A stretch of 64,000 bases of DNA from FEN-1297 sp963787005 (GCA_963787005.1 CAWBBX010000030.1:1-64000), one strand, 5' to 3'; positions 27,162 to 37,075 are shown, counted from the stretch's first letter. A program made the numbers and translations. The notes: a model not told the origin generated them from the letters alone.

Positions 27162-28871
27162 TCATCGATTATATTTTATTATGCAGGCACGATCTTTAAG
27201 GAAAGAGGACACTTGAAGATCTAGCTTACCGTCGCCTTTAACGGTCGCTGATATAATGTTCGGTGAAAACCCGCCACCTTGAGGATCATACCAGCGGATT
27301 GAATAATTTCCAGGTGTCATATCCGGGATAATCTGAGTAAAGCCGCCCACCGGAACGTTGCGTTTACTTGTATCTATAAGCGACCATTGGTACTGCAAAT
27401 TCTTAAACCATATTACGCATCCGCCGCCGTCATAAATGCAGCGCACCAGGCACTGCGCCTGCTCCGAGGAATCGGCAGTCAGATTTCCGGGCGTTAATGT
27501 TTTAAATTCCAGACGAGCTACATTTATGTCCGTCGAATCCGCGAAGACAGAAAGATTTTTGTACTCGCTCCAGATGTTGTGTGCGTCTATGTAGCTGTCC
27601 CACCACCAGCTCATCGGTATTAACGGAGTTTCGCTGAACCATCCCGCCCAGATAGCGTTGTGCAGACCGATGTGCCGCGGATCTAGTCTGTAAGTTAGAT
27701 CGCCGCCTCGGAATTCCACTCCGAATTCGCCTATGACCACCGGCTTATTGTAGTATTCGGTAGTCGCGTCGTAAAGGTCGATGAAATGCGGCGCTATGTT
27801 GAGAGAATTGTAATCGTGAAACATAGCGAAGTCGATCGCGGGGGATTTAAACGCGTCCACAAGCTTTTCAACGTAGTTCCTTGTCGAGCTGCTGCTTATA
27901 AGATGACCACCGATATCGATCGACTTTACGTACTCCGCCATTTCCGTATGCCAGCGGTTAATGGGAATAGACTTGCCCGCCATCAGATCGGCCTCGTTAA
28001 AAAATTCCCAGGCTAGTATATTTGTATTGCTGCCGTAACGTGAGATTATGTATTTATATTTCTTCATCATATACAATTTCGCAATCGGGTTAGTAAACAA
28101 TTCCGTCTCGTCGGCGCAGGGTCCGCCGTTCGCTTTGTTATACGGATTCTGAAGCCACCTGTCCTCTTTGAAAAATCCTATACCTTTAGGAGCCACGCCG
28201 TGATAATCGATGCATAGCATAACATAAATACCGTATTTTTTCGCGAGCTTAAGAATTGAATCCAGCCGCTTGGCTGAATCAAGATTATAATGTCCCAAAC
28301 CTGTCTCCGACCATTCGAACGAAAGATTCCAGGGACACATCCAAATGCGGGTAACGTTCATGCCCGCGGCTTTCATCTTTCTAAAATAATATTCGTAATC
28401 GTTTGCCCAGCACACGTTCAATCCGATTCCGCGGAAAGCTTCGCCGCTTTTGTATTTAAAGACACCAAGCTTATTCGATAATACAATACCGCCCTGATCC
28501 TTCTCTTTGTTTTCTTTTATCTCTACGTTGAAATATTGTTTTGTCTTTCCGCTTATTGCTATACTGAACCTGTAAAATCCGTGCTGCTCCGGCGTAAATC
28601 TTGCCTCCCACATTTCGATACCGCTCTTATTCTTGCCATTATAAAAGAAAGAAAGCACGGCTTTGGTAAAATCGGGTCTGATTATGCGCAGCTCAACACT
28701 GTTGGAAATTAGATCGAAAGGATTGTTAAAGTGAAGGTTTTCGTTGAAGCTGAAAGTAAGAGTTTCATATTGTCTGCCTTCCTTCGGCGGAGAAACCATA
28801 TCTTTCTCTGCAGGAAGTACCGCATAACTCAGACTAATTACAAAAACAAAAATATTTATATATCTATTCAT
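27162..28871 (-). CDS. DUF5060 + GH5-like glycoside hydrolase, secreted
   Basis: 569 residues. Signal peptide (1-20), DUF5060-type beta-sandwich (about 32-120; GIEMWEARFTPEQHGFYRF), a GH5-like barrel (about 136-450) with acid/base Glu293 in WEFFNEAD and nucleophile Glu382 in VIGEFG, and a C-terminal beta domain (about 480-569, WYDPQGGG). DUF5060-GH5 enzymes act on varied beta-glycans. It lies 49 bases after the GH5_7-like gene and is probably cotranscribed with the two upstream GH5 genes. Exact substrate is not readable; mannan is inferred from the cluster. Confidence 0.85.
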   Translation of the reverse strand: MNRYINIFVFVISLSYAVLPAEKDMVSPPKEGRQYETLTFSFNENLHFNNPFDLISNSVELRIIRPDFTKAVLSFFYNGKNKSGIEMWEARFTPEQHGFYRFSIAISGKTKQYFNVEIKENKEKDQGGIVLSNKLGVFKYKSGEAFRGIGLNVCWANDYEYYFRKMKAAGMNVTRIWMCPWNLSFEWSETGLGHYNLDSAKRLDSILKLAKKYGIYVMLCIDYHGVAPKGIGFFKEDRWLQNPYNKANGGPCADETELFTNPIAKLYMMKKYKYIISRYGSNTNILAWEFFNEADLMAGKSIPINRWHTEMAEYVKSIDIGGHLISSSSTRNYVEKLVDAFKSPAIDFAMFHDYNSLNIAPHFIDLYDATTEYYNKPVVIGEFGVEFRGGDLTYRLDPRHIGLHNAIWAGWFSETPLIPMSWWWDSYIDAHNIWSEYKNLSVFADSTDINVARLEFKTLTPGNLTADSSEQAQCLVRCIYDGGGCVIWFKNLQYQWSLIDTSKRNVPVGGFTQIIPDMTPGNYSIRWYDPQGGGFSPNIISATVKGDGKLDLQVSSFLKDRACIIKYNR

Positions 28872-28919
28872 AAAATTCTTTTTAAAATTTATCTTCGATC
28901 CTTCAATAATCAGAAGGAA

Positions 28920-30278
28920 TTATTTACTCAATTGAGCGGTCGGCCTGCGGATAACGAATCCTATTTTTTGTCTTAATCCCATCATTCTTTCCGCGTGGGA
29001 TTTAAAAATATTAAGTGTGGAAGTATCCGAATTATAAATTGAGTTTAGTCCCTGCGGCTCCTGCGGAGGGTCGCCTACGAAAGGATCGCCCGGTTTCCAC
29101 ATGTTATCGGCGTTTCTTCCTCTTCCCTCCCCGCCCCAGGCCCAGACGTTAGTACCGGCAACAGGCGCTCCGGCAGATGCGCTGTCGGCTATGAGTTCCA
29201 ATATTTTTTTGAAGTACTTATCTCTTGCCGTGGTCGGCGTGCCGGTTTTGCATTTCTCGCTGTCGCGCGGAAGCCCGAACTCCTCCATAACAATCGGCTT
29301 GTTCAATTCTCTTGCATAAGCAATATGTTCATTAATGTAATTGACGGCGTTTCTTTCTGTCCTAGGATACGTTCCGGCAATATCAAAAGCATTGAACCAG
29401 CTCCAGTTTTTCGGCCACAAATGGAAAGTGGCGTAATCAATAGATTTAAATCTATGAGCTGTTAAAAATATAACGGTATCTTCAATGCTGCCCATCAGAC
29501 CTTCATTGCCGGTGGTAACCAGATGATTGTGGTCTGTGTTATGTATAAACTGCGCGCTTAAGTTTATCCATCTGAAATATTCATCCGACCAGTATTTGTT
29601 TCTACCCGGCCTGGGCTCGTTCGCAAGTTCCCACGACATAATAGTAGGATCGTCGTAATAATAATCTCCTGTATATTTATTTTTACGCGTTATTAAATTG
29701 TAAACGAAATGCAGATACATTTCTTTTGCTTTTTCGTTCTGATAAAACAGCGCCGAATAATCCATAAAGTTTCCGTAGTTGCCGCCGGCGGGATCAACGC
29801 CGCCGCCGCCGTTTGCCCAGTCGTTGTACTGCGCCATGCCGCCGGTCCACTCCCAGTAATTATTTAAAAAAATTACTGCGTGCATGTTTCTCTTTCTCAT
29901 CTCAGACAGAAGAAAGTCCAGACCGTCGAGCAGGTTTTCATCGTAAACACCGGGCTTAATTTGAATGGCAGGTTTCAGCGAATTTTTTATATACGAATTT
30001 TCCGAAGCGCCGAGTATTCTGAGATTAGTAATTCCGAGCGATCTCAATTCGTCGAGTTCTCTAACGAGCCGCGGCCTGTCGCCCGAACTATCCGGAGCGC
30101 CGAGATAGCACCCGTACCACAAATTAGTGCCTGTAAAATAATACGGCTTCCCGTTCAGCTCGAACTGCGTTCCGTTTACTTTTATAAATGATGCTTCGCC
30201 GTGCGGCTGAAATACGGAACATGAATTTAACAAGATGAGAAAAGAAGATATCGGCAGAAGTAAAAATATTTTTCGCAA
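28920..30278 (-). CDS. GH5_7-like endo-beta-1,4-mannanase lipoprotein
   Basis: 452 residues with a lipobox (LLNSC, Cys20), so membrane anchored. The barrel shows strong GH5_7 features: FTGTNLWYGCYLGAP near the N-terminus, RILGASEN, FLNNYWEWTGGMAQYNDW (138-154), acid/base Glu221 in SWELANEPRPG, HLWPKNWSW, and nucleophile Glu333 in VMEEFGLPRD, then GTNVWAWGGEGR. This subfamily is almost exclusively beta-mannanase, the best direct evidence besides GH26 and GH130 that the locus targets mannan. It lies 78 bases after the GH5-CBM gene. Confidence 0.92.
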   Translation of the reverse strand: MRKIFLLLPISSFLILLNSCSVFQPHGEASFIKVNGTQFELNGKPYYFTGTNLWYGCYLGAPDSSGDRPRLVRELDELRSLGITNLRILGASENSYIKNSLKPAIQIKPGVYDENLLDGLDFLLSEMRKRNMHAVIFLNNYWEWTGGMAQYNDWANGGGGVDPAGGNYGNFMDYSALFYQNEKAKEMYLHFVYNLITRKNKYTGDYYYDDPTIMSWELANEPRPGRNKYWSDEYFRWINLSAQFIHNTDHNHLVTTGNEGLMGSIEDTVIFLTAHRFKSIDYATFHLWPKNWSWFNAFDIAGTYPRTERNAVNYINEHIAYARELNKPIVMEEFGLPRDSEKCKTGTPTTARDKYFKKILELIADSASAGAPVAGTNVWAWGGEGRGRNADNMWKPGDPFVGDPPQEPQGLNSIYNSDTSTLNIFKSHAERMMGLRQKIGFVIRRPTAQLSK

Positions 30279-30356
30279 ATTGAACTCCCGGACAATTCTA
30301 TAGATAGTATTATTCGATAAAAATATGACTAATTTATAATTCGATAATTCTCTAAT

Positions 30357-32585
30357 TCATTTCAGCAAGATCATCTTCTTAGTCTTAACAAAGCTTCCGG
30401 CTCTTAAAGTATAGAAATAAATTCCGCTCGCCAGATTATCGGCATTGAAATTGATTGTGTAATTGCCGGGAGCCTGGTCTTCATCTACCAATGTTTTTAC
30501 CGTTTGTCCGAGTACGTTAGTAACTTTAAGAGAAACAGGTCCGCTCTTTGATATTTGATAATTAATAGAAGTTGCCGGATTAAAAGGATTGGGATAATTT
30601 TGAGATAAATCGAATTCTACAGGAGCCGCATTTACTTCCGCTACATCAGTTACTAATTCCGAGGGGACTGCAAGATAATCAATATACATCCATCCCCAGA
30701 ACATCTGCATTTGAACAGTATTTTTTCCGCTGACCAAATTCACGTTTATTGTCTTCTCAAGCCAGGATGAAGCAGAGCCGGAGAATTCTACGGTATCGGT
30801 CCGTACTCCGTTTACGTTTATGTACTGAGTCTTGGGCGATGCATAATAGAGTTTAAATCCGAACGATACCGGATATGTCCCGGCAGAGGCCCCGTTGGAA
30901 AAAGTCCAGGTGATTTTAGAATTTATGTCGTTCGATTGAACATCGTAATAAACTCCCCCGCTTGCCGCCGGATCGCTTTTAATAGAAAATCCCGGCCCGC
31001 TTGTTGACGCGCCTTCCGCCTCGAGCCTCGTCATCTTCAAAGCGCCGAAGCTTATTCTAACGGAGGCGGATATTTCCTGCTGCCCGGCGCTGTTTTCTGC
31101 AATCGAGTATATTGTATAATTTCCTGGACTGATGTCCTTCCAGTCGAGTGTATAGATAAGTGTATCCAAAGAGGAATCGGAAGGGACAGTAACCTTGCCA
31201 ATCGATCCGTCCGAAGAAAAGAATTCAACATATGAAACCGAAGACCCCGTATCGATGACGGCCGCTGCAATTTTAAGTTCTGTAACGCCGATGAAGGAGG
31301 AGTCTTCTTTAGGACTGATGATCGCAATCCGCGGAAAGTCGGTAAAGAAAGGATCAACATCGTTCCTATAATGATTTTTCATGAAGCGCAGGGAAGTCCA
31401 GGTATCTTTCGCGGCGTTTGCTTTATTGTTAGGAGTATTCGGGAAATCGGTCCACGACCATGCCAAAGCGCCCGCGTAACCGTTGGTGTAAAGCACAGGG
31501 AATAAAAGTGTGTCGGGAGTGCCGTCCGTATTTGCCATATAAAATTCCGCCACTACCGTCGGCTTGTTCAATCCCCAGTATGAAAACGGATGAGTGAACG
31601 GAGACAGCGCCGTAGAACCGTAGCTGTAATAATGAACGCAGTAAAAATCGAGAGTACCGAGTGAGTCGCCGCCCGCCGCTATAAGACGGTCGTCGCGGTA
31701 AATATTGCTGTTGGGTACAGCGGAAATTCTTTTTAAATAATCTTTCATCTGTTGAACAGTCATCGGATCACGGTGCGAAGCGTTAAAATTTTCCGTAATG
31801 CTCCGAAGTTGAGTCGTAGATAGATAATTAACTTCATGCGACGCGGGAATTTTTCCGATCGGATTAACATCCGTTAAAGTCTGAAAATTTCCCGGGCCCG
31901 TTGTTACTAATGCGTTAGGATCAGCTCTGTGAATCGCGCCGGCAATCAGATTCGTAAACCGCTGTACTGCCGAATCGGGGACGGTAGGATCGCCGGCGTA
32001 ATAATTTGTTCCGGTAGTCATGCCGTTCGGCTCGTTGCATACTTCCCAGGCTATAATCGATGAATCGCCCTTAAGCGAGTCCACAGTAGGCACAAGTGCG
32101 TTGGTTATAAATGCGTTGGTGAAGGAAGAATCTGTCAGCATTTTTTTATTGGCGTAAAGGTGAAGAGTATCGAGCTCAGGTTTTCTCAGCATATCAAACG
32201 ACCAGAGGCATAAAACAAGTCCGATATGATAATGATGAGCCAGATCGAGGATTTGTTTTATATTTTCTATTGCAACGGTTCCGGGACCGGATACATATCC
32301 TTGTGAATTGTATTCCGGTGCGTTCGAGCCGTTGGTGTAAAGCCAAAGTCTAATAGCATTACCCCCGCTGTCCCTCACGGTTTGAAATATTTTCCTGAAC
32401 TGTGCCAGGTCCGCCGGTCCTGGTCCCACGTCGGCGGCGAAGCTTACCCAAGCCGCGTTTATTCCGCTCAAGAAAATATCTTTGCCCGCAAAATGTACCC
32501 TGTTCTGCGCGGATGAGAAATCACTGCCGAAAAATAAAAGCGATGTTAAAATGCAGGAAAATAAAATCGATTTGTTTTTATTCAT
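30357..32585 (-). CDS. GH5-type beta-glycanase with CBM35-like module and T9SS tail
   Basis: 742 residues. Signal peptide (1-26), GH5-like barrel (about 29-410) with acid/base Glu185 in WEVCNEPNG and nucleophile Glu347 in VVAEFYM, an Ig-like linker domain (about 420-510: AIISPKEDSSFIGVTELKI), a CBM35/CBM6-like jelly roll (about 515-645: RLEAEGAS...SGGVYYDVQ...GKNTVQMQMFWGWMYIDYL), then a T9SS type A tail (NYPNPFNPATSINYQI...KMILLK). Likely a secreted, polymer-binding mannanase. First gene of a three-gene minus-strand unit. Confidence 0.88.
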   Translation of the reverse strand: MNKNKSILFSCILTSLLFFGSDFSSAQNRVHFAGKDIFLSGINAAWVSFAADVGPGPADLAQFRKIFQTVRDSGGNAIRLWLYTNGSNAPEYNSQGYVSGPGTVAIENIKQILDLAHHYHIGLVLCLWSFDMLRKPELDTLHLYANKKMLTDSSFTNAFITNALVPTVDSLKGDSSIIAWEVCNEPNGMTTGTNYYAGDPTVPDSAVQRFTNLIAGAIHRADPNALVTTGPGNFQTLTDVNPIGKIPASHEVNYLSTTQLRSITENFNASHRDPMTVQQMKDYLKRISAVPNSNIYRDDRLIAAGGDSLGTLDFYCVHYYSYGSTALSPFTHPFSYWGLNKPTVVAEFYMANTDGTPDTLLFPVLYTNGYAGALAWSWTDFPNTPNNKANAAKDTWTSLRFMKNHYRNDVDPFFTDFPRIAIISPKEDSSFIGVTELKIAAAVIDTGSSVSYVEFFSSDGSIGKVTVPSDSSLDTLIYTLDWKDISPGNYTIYSIAENSAGQQEISASVRISFGALKMTRLEAEGASTSGPGFSIKSDPAASGGVYYDVQSNDINSKITWTFSNGASAGTYPVSFGFKLYYASPKTQYINVNGVRTDTVEFSGSASSWLEKTINVNLVSGKNTVQMQMFWGWMYIDYLAVPSELVTDVAEVNAAPVEFDLSQNYPNPFNPATSINYQISKSGPVSLKVTNVLGQTVKTLVDEDQAPGNYTINFNADNLASGIYFYTLRAGSFVKTKKMILLK

Positions 32586-32898
32586 GATGACAACTCTACC
32601 GGCAATAATTAAAAGTTGAAGGCCCGGCTTATTCTTCTCAAATATCGCACCATAATCGCTTAAAAAGATTATTTACGGATCATCTATAAATATTCTTTAT
32701 CAGCTAATTACTTTTGCGCAGAATCTTCGGAATAATGAATTATATTAGTTTCGAAGTTATAAATTTGCGGTAACATTTTATTATTAACTTAATAATTTTT
32801 TATTATTTTGATAAACGCGTATCTTCCGAACTCATTGTTTTTTTTAAGGATATAACTCGTATTTTTATCTAATATTTTTAATCGGGATTTTTAGGCAG
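32586..32898. promoter_or_regulatory. Divergent promoter region of the GH5 trio and the GT87-like gene
   Basis: 313 bases. Toward GH5 (minus), 32772-32755 reads TACCGCAAATTTATAACT, a looser copy of the recurring GNCANNATTTATGACY motif. Next to it is an AT-rich block ending in TTTATCA (minus, 32815-32809), preceded by ACGCG as in copy B at 24.8 kb. No other feature is seen. Confidence 0.35.
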
Positions 32899-34197
32899 AT
32901 GCGGAACAATACAAAATTTTTCTTCTTGTCGCTTACTTTTATTTACACCGTATCTATCGCGGCTTTTTTCTTTCTCCCGGTCAAAACCATTTCCGCTTAC
33001 GCCTTCTCATACGTTCTCTCTTCAGTCATATATATCATATTAGCCAGGTATATTTTAAAATACGATATATCAGGAGGAATGCTTGCCGGCTTGGTGATTT
33101 TTTCGATAATTATTAGAGCTGCGCTTCTGCCCGTTAAGCCCGTCGGCTCCGACGATTATTACAGGTATGTGTGGGACGGCAAGGTACAGGCTCAAGGAAT
33201 AAACCCGTATGAATACGCACCCTCCGATTCCGCGCTCGCCGGTCTTCACTCCGAAGATTTACCGGCGCGGGTCAGTTACCCGGACGTGAAGACAATCTAT
33301 CCTCCGCTGAGCCAAATAATTTTTTATGCGGCGTATATAATAGGAGGCGACGGATATACTGGGTTAAAAATTCTGCTGATGCTTTTCGAACTTTTAACGA
33401 TGTTCGTTCTATATTTAATTTTGAAGAAAAAAGGACTGCCGTTAAAAAATATTCTGCTATATTCTTTGTGTCCCCTTCCGGTGTTTCAGTTTTTTATTGA
33501 TGCGCACGTAGATGTGTTCGGATTGCCTTTGCTGATTTTATCGATACTCTTTTTCATTGATAATAAGAAGATCATCAGCCTCGCATTTCTCGGGCTATCG
33601 CTATGCGTTAAGCCGCTTGGATTAATTCTCGTCCCGGTTTATTTCTTCGAAGTAAAATCTCTTAAAGAAAAAGCGATGACCGTTTTAATTCCGGTAGGTA
33701 TATGCGCCGCCGCTTACATACCATACATGTTTACGGGAAACCCGTTTCAGGCATTGATGAAGTTTACCGAGAACTGGACGTTCAACGGCGTTGTGTTCGA
33801 TGTGCTAGACTCATTCATACACGATAACCAAGAGACAAGACTAATCTGCGCAGTACTTCTGATGATATCTTACCTGCCCGTAATTATCAGCCGCAAAAAT
33901 CTTCTTGTGAAAATTTATTTGTCGGTTTTCCTTCTTCTAATTTTCTCGCCGATCGTTCATCCGTGGTACGCCGCGTGGCTGGCCGTTCTGCTGCCGTTTG
34001 TTCCGAGACGGAGCGGCATTGCTTACGCGGGACTTATAAGCCTGACGGTCTTCACAGTATTGACCTATCAGCTTACGGGATTATGGAAGGAATATACGTG
34101 GGTGCTGGTTTTGGAATACGTTCCGGTTTTATCATTATTTCTTTATGAAATTTTTAAAGACCGGAAATCCGGCGGGAATATTATTCAGGAGATTTAA
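32899..34197 (+). CDS. Polytopic GT87-like mannosyltransferase
   Basis: 432 residues with about 11 hydrophobic segments and a GT-C-type acidic loop motif (GSDDYYRYVWDGKVQAQGINPYEY, from about residue 82), followed by IYPPLSQIIF and KPLGLILVPVYF. This resembles GT87/DUF2029 and alpha-mannosyltransferase-like enzymes that use polyprenyl-phosphate sugars. It should sit in the inner membrane and help make a surface glycan or lipid-linked mannoside. It is divergent from the GH5 genes and stands alone; a link with mannan catabolism is not shown. Confidence 0.75.
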   Translation: MRNNTKFFFLSLTFIYTVSIAAFFFLPVKTISAYAFSYVLSSVIYIILARYILKYDISGGMLAGLVIFSIIIRAALLPVKPVGSDDYYRYVWDGKVQAQGINPYEYAPSDSALAGLHSEDLPARVSYPDVKTIYPPLSQIIFYAAYIIGGDGYTGLKILLMLFELLTMFVLYLILKKKGLPLKNILLYSLCPLPVFQFFIDAHVDVFGLPLLILSILFFIDNKKIISLAFLGLSLCVKPLGLILVPVYFFEVKSLKEKAMTVLIPVGICAAAYIPYMFTGNPFQALMKFTENWTFNGVVFDVLDSFIHDNQETRLICAVLLMISYLPVIISRKNLLVKIYLSVFLLLIFSPIVHPWYAAWLAVLLPFVPRRSGIAYAGLISLTVFTVLTYQLTGLWKEYTWVLVLEYVPVLSLFLYEIFKDRKSGGNIIQEI

Positions 34198-34249
34198 TTG
34201 TTATGCGAGAGATTCAGAACTTACCCAAGTTTAACATTTAAGATTTCGA

Positions 34250-34354
34250 AACCGTTAAAACGGTTAATAAAAGTGTCTTATGATATTATTAACACCGGGA
34301 TTAATCCCGGTGTTACAGTGAAAGAGAAAAATATTCTCAACCGTTTCAACGATT
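34250..34354. repeat. Composite palindromic repeat, copy 2
   Basis: AACCGTTAAAACGGTT (34250-34265), the perfect palindrome AACACCGGGATTAATCCCGGTGTT in two 12-base arms (34291-34314), and a degenerate AACCGTTTCAACGATT (34339-34354). Same layout as the copies at 20.8 and 59.8 kb, between the convergent GT87-like and TlpA-like genes. Confidence 0.75.
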
Positions 34355-34477
34355 TACCTTTTTAAAGTCTATCAATTTAACTTCCCATTAATTCATCATA
34401 CTTACTAAACCTACCCGGTTTAGAAGCGGAAATCCGTCTAATCCGTGCTTGCCCGCCGAAGGCGCGGTCATCCGTGC

Positions 34478-34496
34478 CTGCCTGTCCGGTAGGCAG
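34478..34496. repeat. Short GC-rich hairpin (CTGCCT/AGGCAG)
   Basis: CTGCCT, seven bases, AGGCAG, preceded by GCCCGCCGAAGGCG (about 34450-34463). Similar CCCGCC/GGCGGG words occur at 49279-49293, suggesting a small dispersed repeat family. It lies about 60 bases after the TlpA-like stop; no T tract follows, so it is not called a terminator. Confidence 0.5.
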
Positions 34497-34558
34497 ATTC
34501 TATTAACAAACAGTCTCGATAAGCTGATAATTATTAATAATTTCTCACTCCGGATTAA

Positions 34559-36460
34559 TCAGCTTTTACTTATCATGGATATAACAGCGGAGATCTCCTC
34601 CACCATCTGGTCTGTGTTTCCGGAGAAGCCGATGCTCTTAAACCTGATCTCTCCGTTCTTATCGATGAAGAACTTCGTCGGTATGCCGCTCACTCCGTAC
34701 TTTTCGATGACGCTGTTGTTCTCATCGAGCAGAACGTGGAAAGGATAGTTGTTCTTCTTGATAAATTCTTCGGCGTTCGACTTTTTATCCTTTACCCTTT
34801 CCCAGGAGTTTACGAACAGGAACTGGACATTGTTATCCTTCGAATATTTATCCACGACTTCTTTCATTCCCGGGAACGACGATTTACAGGGTCCGCACCA
34901 GGTTGCCCAGAAATCGAGTACTACAACTTTGCCCCGGTAATCTTTAAGACTCACTTCTTTGCCGTTAAGATCAGTTACTTTGAAGTCGGGTGCCGGCTCG
35001 TTTATCATTTTACTTTTAATATCTTCGAGCATCTTAGTTTTAGCCGCGCCCTGGTACTTCGCAAGAAGATCGCTGAAACCTTTATCATTTCCGTTTTTCT
35101 TTACATAAGAATCGCGCAGAAGCGATGTCATCTCTTCGGTTCCCTTACCTGTTTTTATATAGCCTTCCAGCGTGCTCATTAATTTATCGTATTTGCCGTT
35201 GGCAAGTAGAGCTTTACCGTAAGCTTCCGTAATATCTGATTCTTCCCCTTGCGTAAGCGCAACGGCTTTTTCAAGAAGAGGCTCGGCTTCGCTGTTCTTC
35301 CCCATCTTGCTCAGAATAATTCCTTCGCCGTATAGGTTCATCCCCAAATAATATTCTCTTTCTTTCTTCCATTCTTTTGGGGTAGACAATTCAGGCTGCT
35401 TGCCCGTCGGATTATCCACTTCGGATTGCGCCGCTGCTACACCGGCTTCCGAAAGCTTTAACGCAGACTTAATCATGCCGGGTTTGTTCATCATATTTGT
35501 CGCGTCCTTGTAGAAATAATAAGGATGAACCAGTCCTTTCTTTTTGTAAAGTACGTCCTGCGCTTTTGTGTATTTGCCGTCGCTTATCAATCCGCTCACC
35601 ACACCGTTATAAAGATTAGTAAGATACTGGCTGCCGGGAAATTCTTTTTCGAAGCTGTTCGCCATACCTAACTTTTTCGCCAGATCTTTTTCCCGCGAAA
35701 GTGCGGAGTAAGCCTGCATCTGAAGAAAATCATCTTGCGGATAATCTTTCTTTAATATGTCAGTGTATTCATCGGCTTTCGTTTTATCGTTTATGCGCGA
35801 ATACCATTTTGCCAGAAGTGAAATTTCCTTTTCGCTTTTTGATTTCAAAGATTCCACCGGATTAAGCTCGCTTTTCACAATCGAATCGGCTTTATCTTTA
35901 TACATCCCGGTTTCAAGATTCAGGTAAGCGTCCAGATAATCGTTCTTGATTTCAGGATGTTTCTTGAAATCTTCGTTGAAATATTTTTCCGCCAAATTTT
36001 TATTCTTGTCGAGGTCGAGATAATACGGCGCCCAGGAATTAATGGCGTCTCCCAGTCCCGCCATACATCCGGGAACAGGTTCACCGTTTTTATCATAAAT
36101 CTTTACGACGTAGCCTTCGTTGTTGTTATTGTCTGACGCGTCCTTCCCCGAAAATTTAATCAGAGCCCCGCGTGTCGAATCGGTTGTTTCAAATTCCCCG
36201 GTCCAGGCGCCGTCTTTTTTTGTTAAATTTACTTCAACTGTTTTTATAGGCTTTACCCCGTATTGATAAACAGTCATGCCGACGGAATCAACACCGGCAA
36301 GCTTTGTGCTGTCGGCTTTGAATACTACGTCGACTGTTTGTCCGGCTTCAGGTTTATCAGGAGTTATAGAAAATTTGCCGCTTACATTCGTCGGCGAACA
36401 CGATACAAACAAAACCGCCGCCGAGAATAAAACGGCGGGGATAAGATAAATTTTCCGCAT
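34559..36460 (-). CDS. TlpA-like thioredoxin-domain lipoprotein with long helical middle region
   Basis: 633 residues. Lipobox LFVSC (Cys21), an Ig-like N-terminal domain (about 25-125: ITPDKPEAGQTVDVVFKAD), a long alpha-helical/TPR-like region (about 130-480), then a thioredoxin fold (about 490-633) with FWATWCGPCKSSFPGMKEV and the cis-Pro loop SGIPTKFFIDKNG. Probably a membrane-anchored thiol oxidoreductase facing the periplasm. Bacteroidota often couple such modules to periplasmic stress or cytochrome maturation. It stands alone. The natural substrate cannot be read from sequence. Confidence 0.85.
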   Translation of the reverse strand: MRKIYLIPAVLFSAAVLFVSCSPTNVSGKFSITPDKPEAGQTVDVVFKADSTKLAGVDSVGMTVYQYGVKPIKTVEVNLTKKDGAWTGEFETTDSTRGALIKFSGKDASDNNNNEGYVVKIYDKNGEPVPGCMAGLGDAINSWAPYYLDLDKNKNLAEKYFNEDFKKHPEIKNDYLDAYLNLETGMYKDKADSIVKSELNPVESLKSKSEKEISLLAKWYSRINDKTKADEYTDILKKDYPQDDFLQMQAYSALSREKDLAKKLGMANSFEKEFPGSQYLTNLYNGVVSGLISDGKYTKAQDVLYKKKGLVHPYYFYKDATNMMNKPGMIKSALKLSEAGVAAAQSEVDNPTGKQPELSTPKEWKKEREYYLGMNLYGEGIILSKMGKNSEAEPLLEKAVALTQGEESDITEAYGKALLANGKYDKLMSTLEGYIKTGKGTEEMTSLLRDSYVKKNGNDKGFSDLLAKYQGAAKTKMLEDIKSKMINEPAPDFKVTDLNGKEVSLKDYRGKVVVLDFWATWCGPCKSSFPGMKEVVDKYSKDNNVQFLFVNSWERVKDKKSNAEEFIKKNNYPFHVLLDENNSVIEKYGVSGIPTKFFIDKNGEIRFKSIGFSGNTDQMVEEISAVISMISKS

Positions 36461-36623
36461 TAGGACATCCTTTATTTTTTAGAATCCAATGGGTTAAAAA
36501 TAATTAAGTTCGCGTACAATGCATATAAAGGGCGGAATTTTTTCGAATTAAATTTAATGCTGAAAATTTCGGTTATAAGCATAATTTGATTAATTTAATG
36601 AGTGTTGATGATTGGTATGTAAG

Positions 36624-37052
36624 ATGAAAATCGTAATCGGATTAATTTTTACTTTATTAGTTCTCGTTTCCTTCCCCGCGACTGCGCAGGAAAGGGACGT
36701 GGACACTACAAGTCACGCGCCCGATTCTATGAATCTGTCCGTTCCGACGCTCAGCGCATTCGGTGATTTTGAAATTTACCGCAAGCTGTATTTTATGAAG
36801 AAAGAAGTTCCGGCGGACAGGGATCCCGGCTCTATTTGGCTTTGGACATCCGCTTCGTTATCAAGCTCGCCGTTTCAGCAATCGAGTTCCGATCAAAATA
36901 TTGACGACGCGTTGTCACCGTTCCACAGGCTTTACATCGAACAATCGAAATTTAATCCGGTAAGATATTTCCTCGGCATGGCACAGACAACAGCTGCCGG
37001 CTACCTAGCCTACAAAGCAATAAAGAAATACGGTTTCTGGAAGAGAAAATAG
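36624..37052 (+). CDS. Hypothetical secreted protein
   Basis: 142 residues from the ATG at 36624; a TTG at 36612 would only add four residues. Signal peptide (1-21, FPATAQ). The rest has no domain I recognise; it contains FGDFEIYRKLYFMKKE and a basic C-terminus (AYKAIKKYGFWKRK) after a short hydrophobic segment (YFLGMAQTTAAGYLAY). The latter could be a membrane anchor. It sits between TlpA-like and chemoreceptor genes, convergent with the chemoreceptor. Confidence 0.55.
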   Translation: MKIVIGLIFTLLVLVSFPATAQERDVDTTSHAPDSMNLSVPTLSAFGDFEIYRKLYFMKKEVPADRDPGSIWLWTSASLSSSPFQQSSSDQNIDDALSPFHRLYIEQSKFNPVRYFLGMAQTTAAGYLAYKAIKKYGFWKRK

Positions 37053-37075
37053 GCCGTTTAATTGCCTGTATAATT

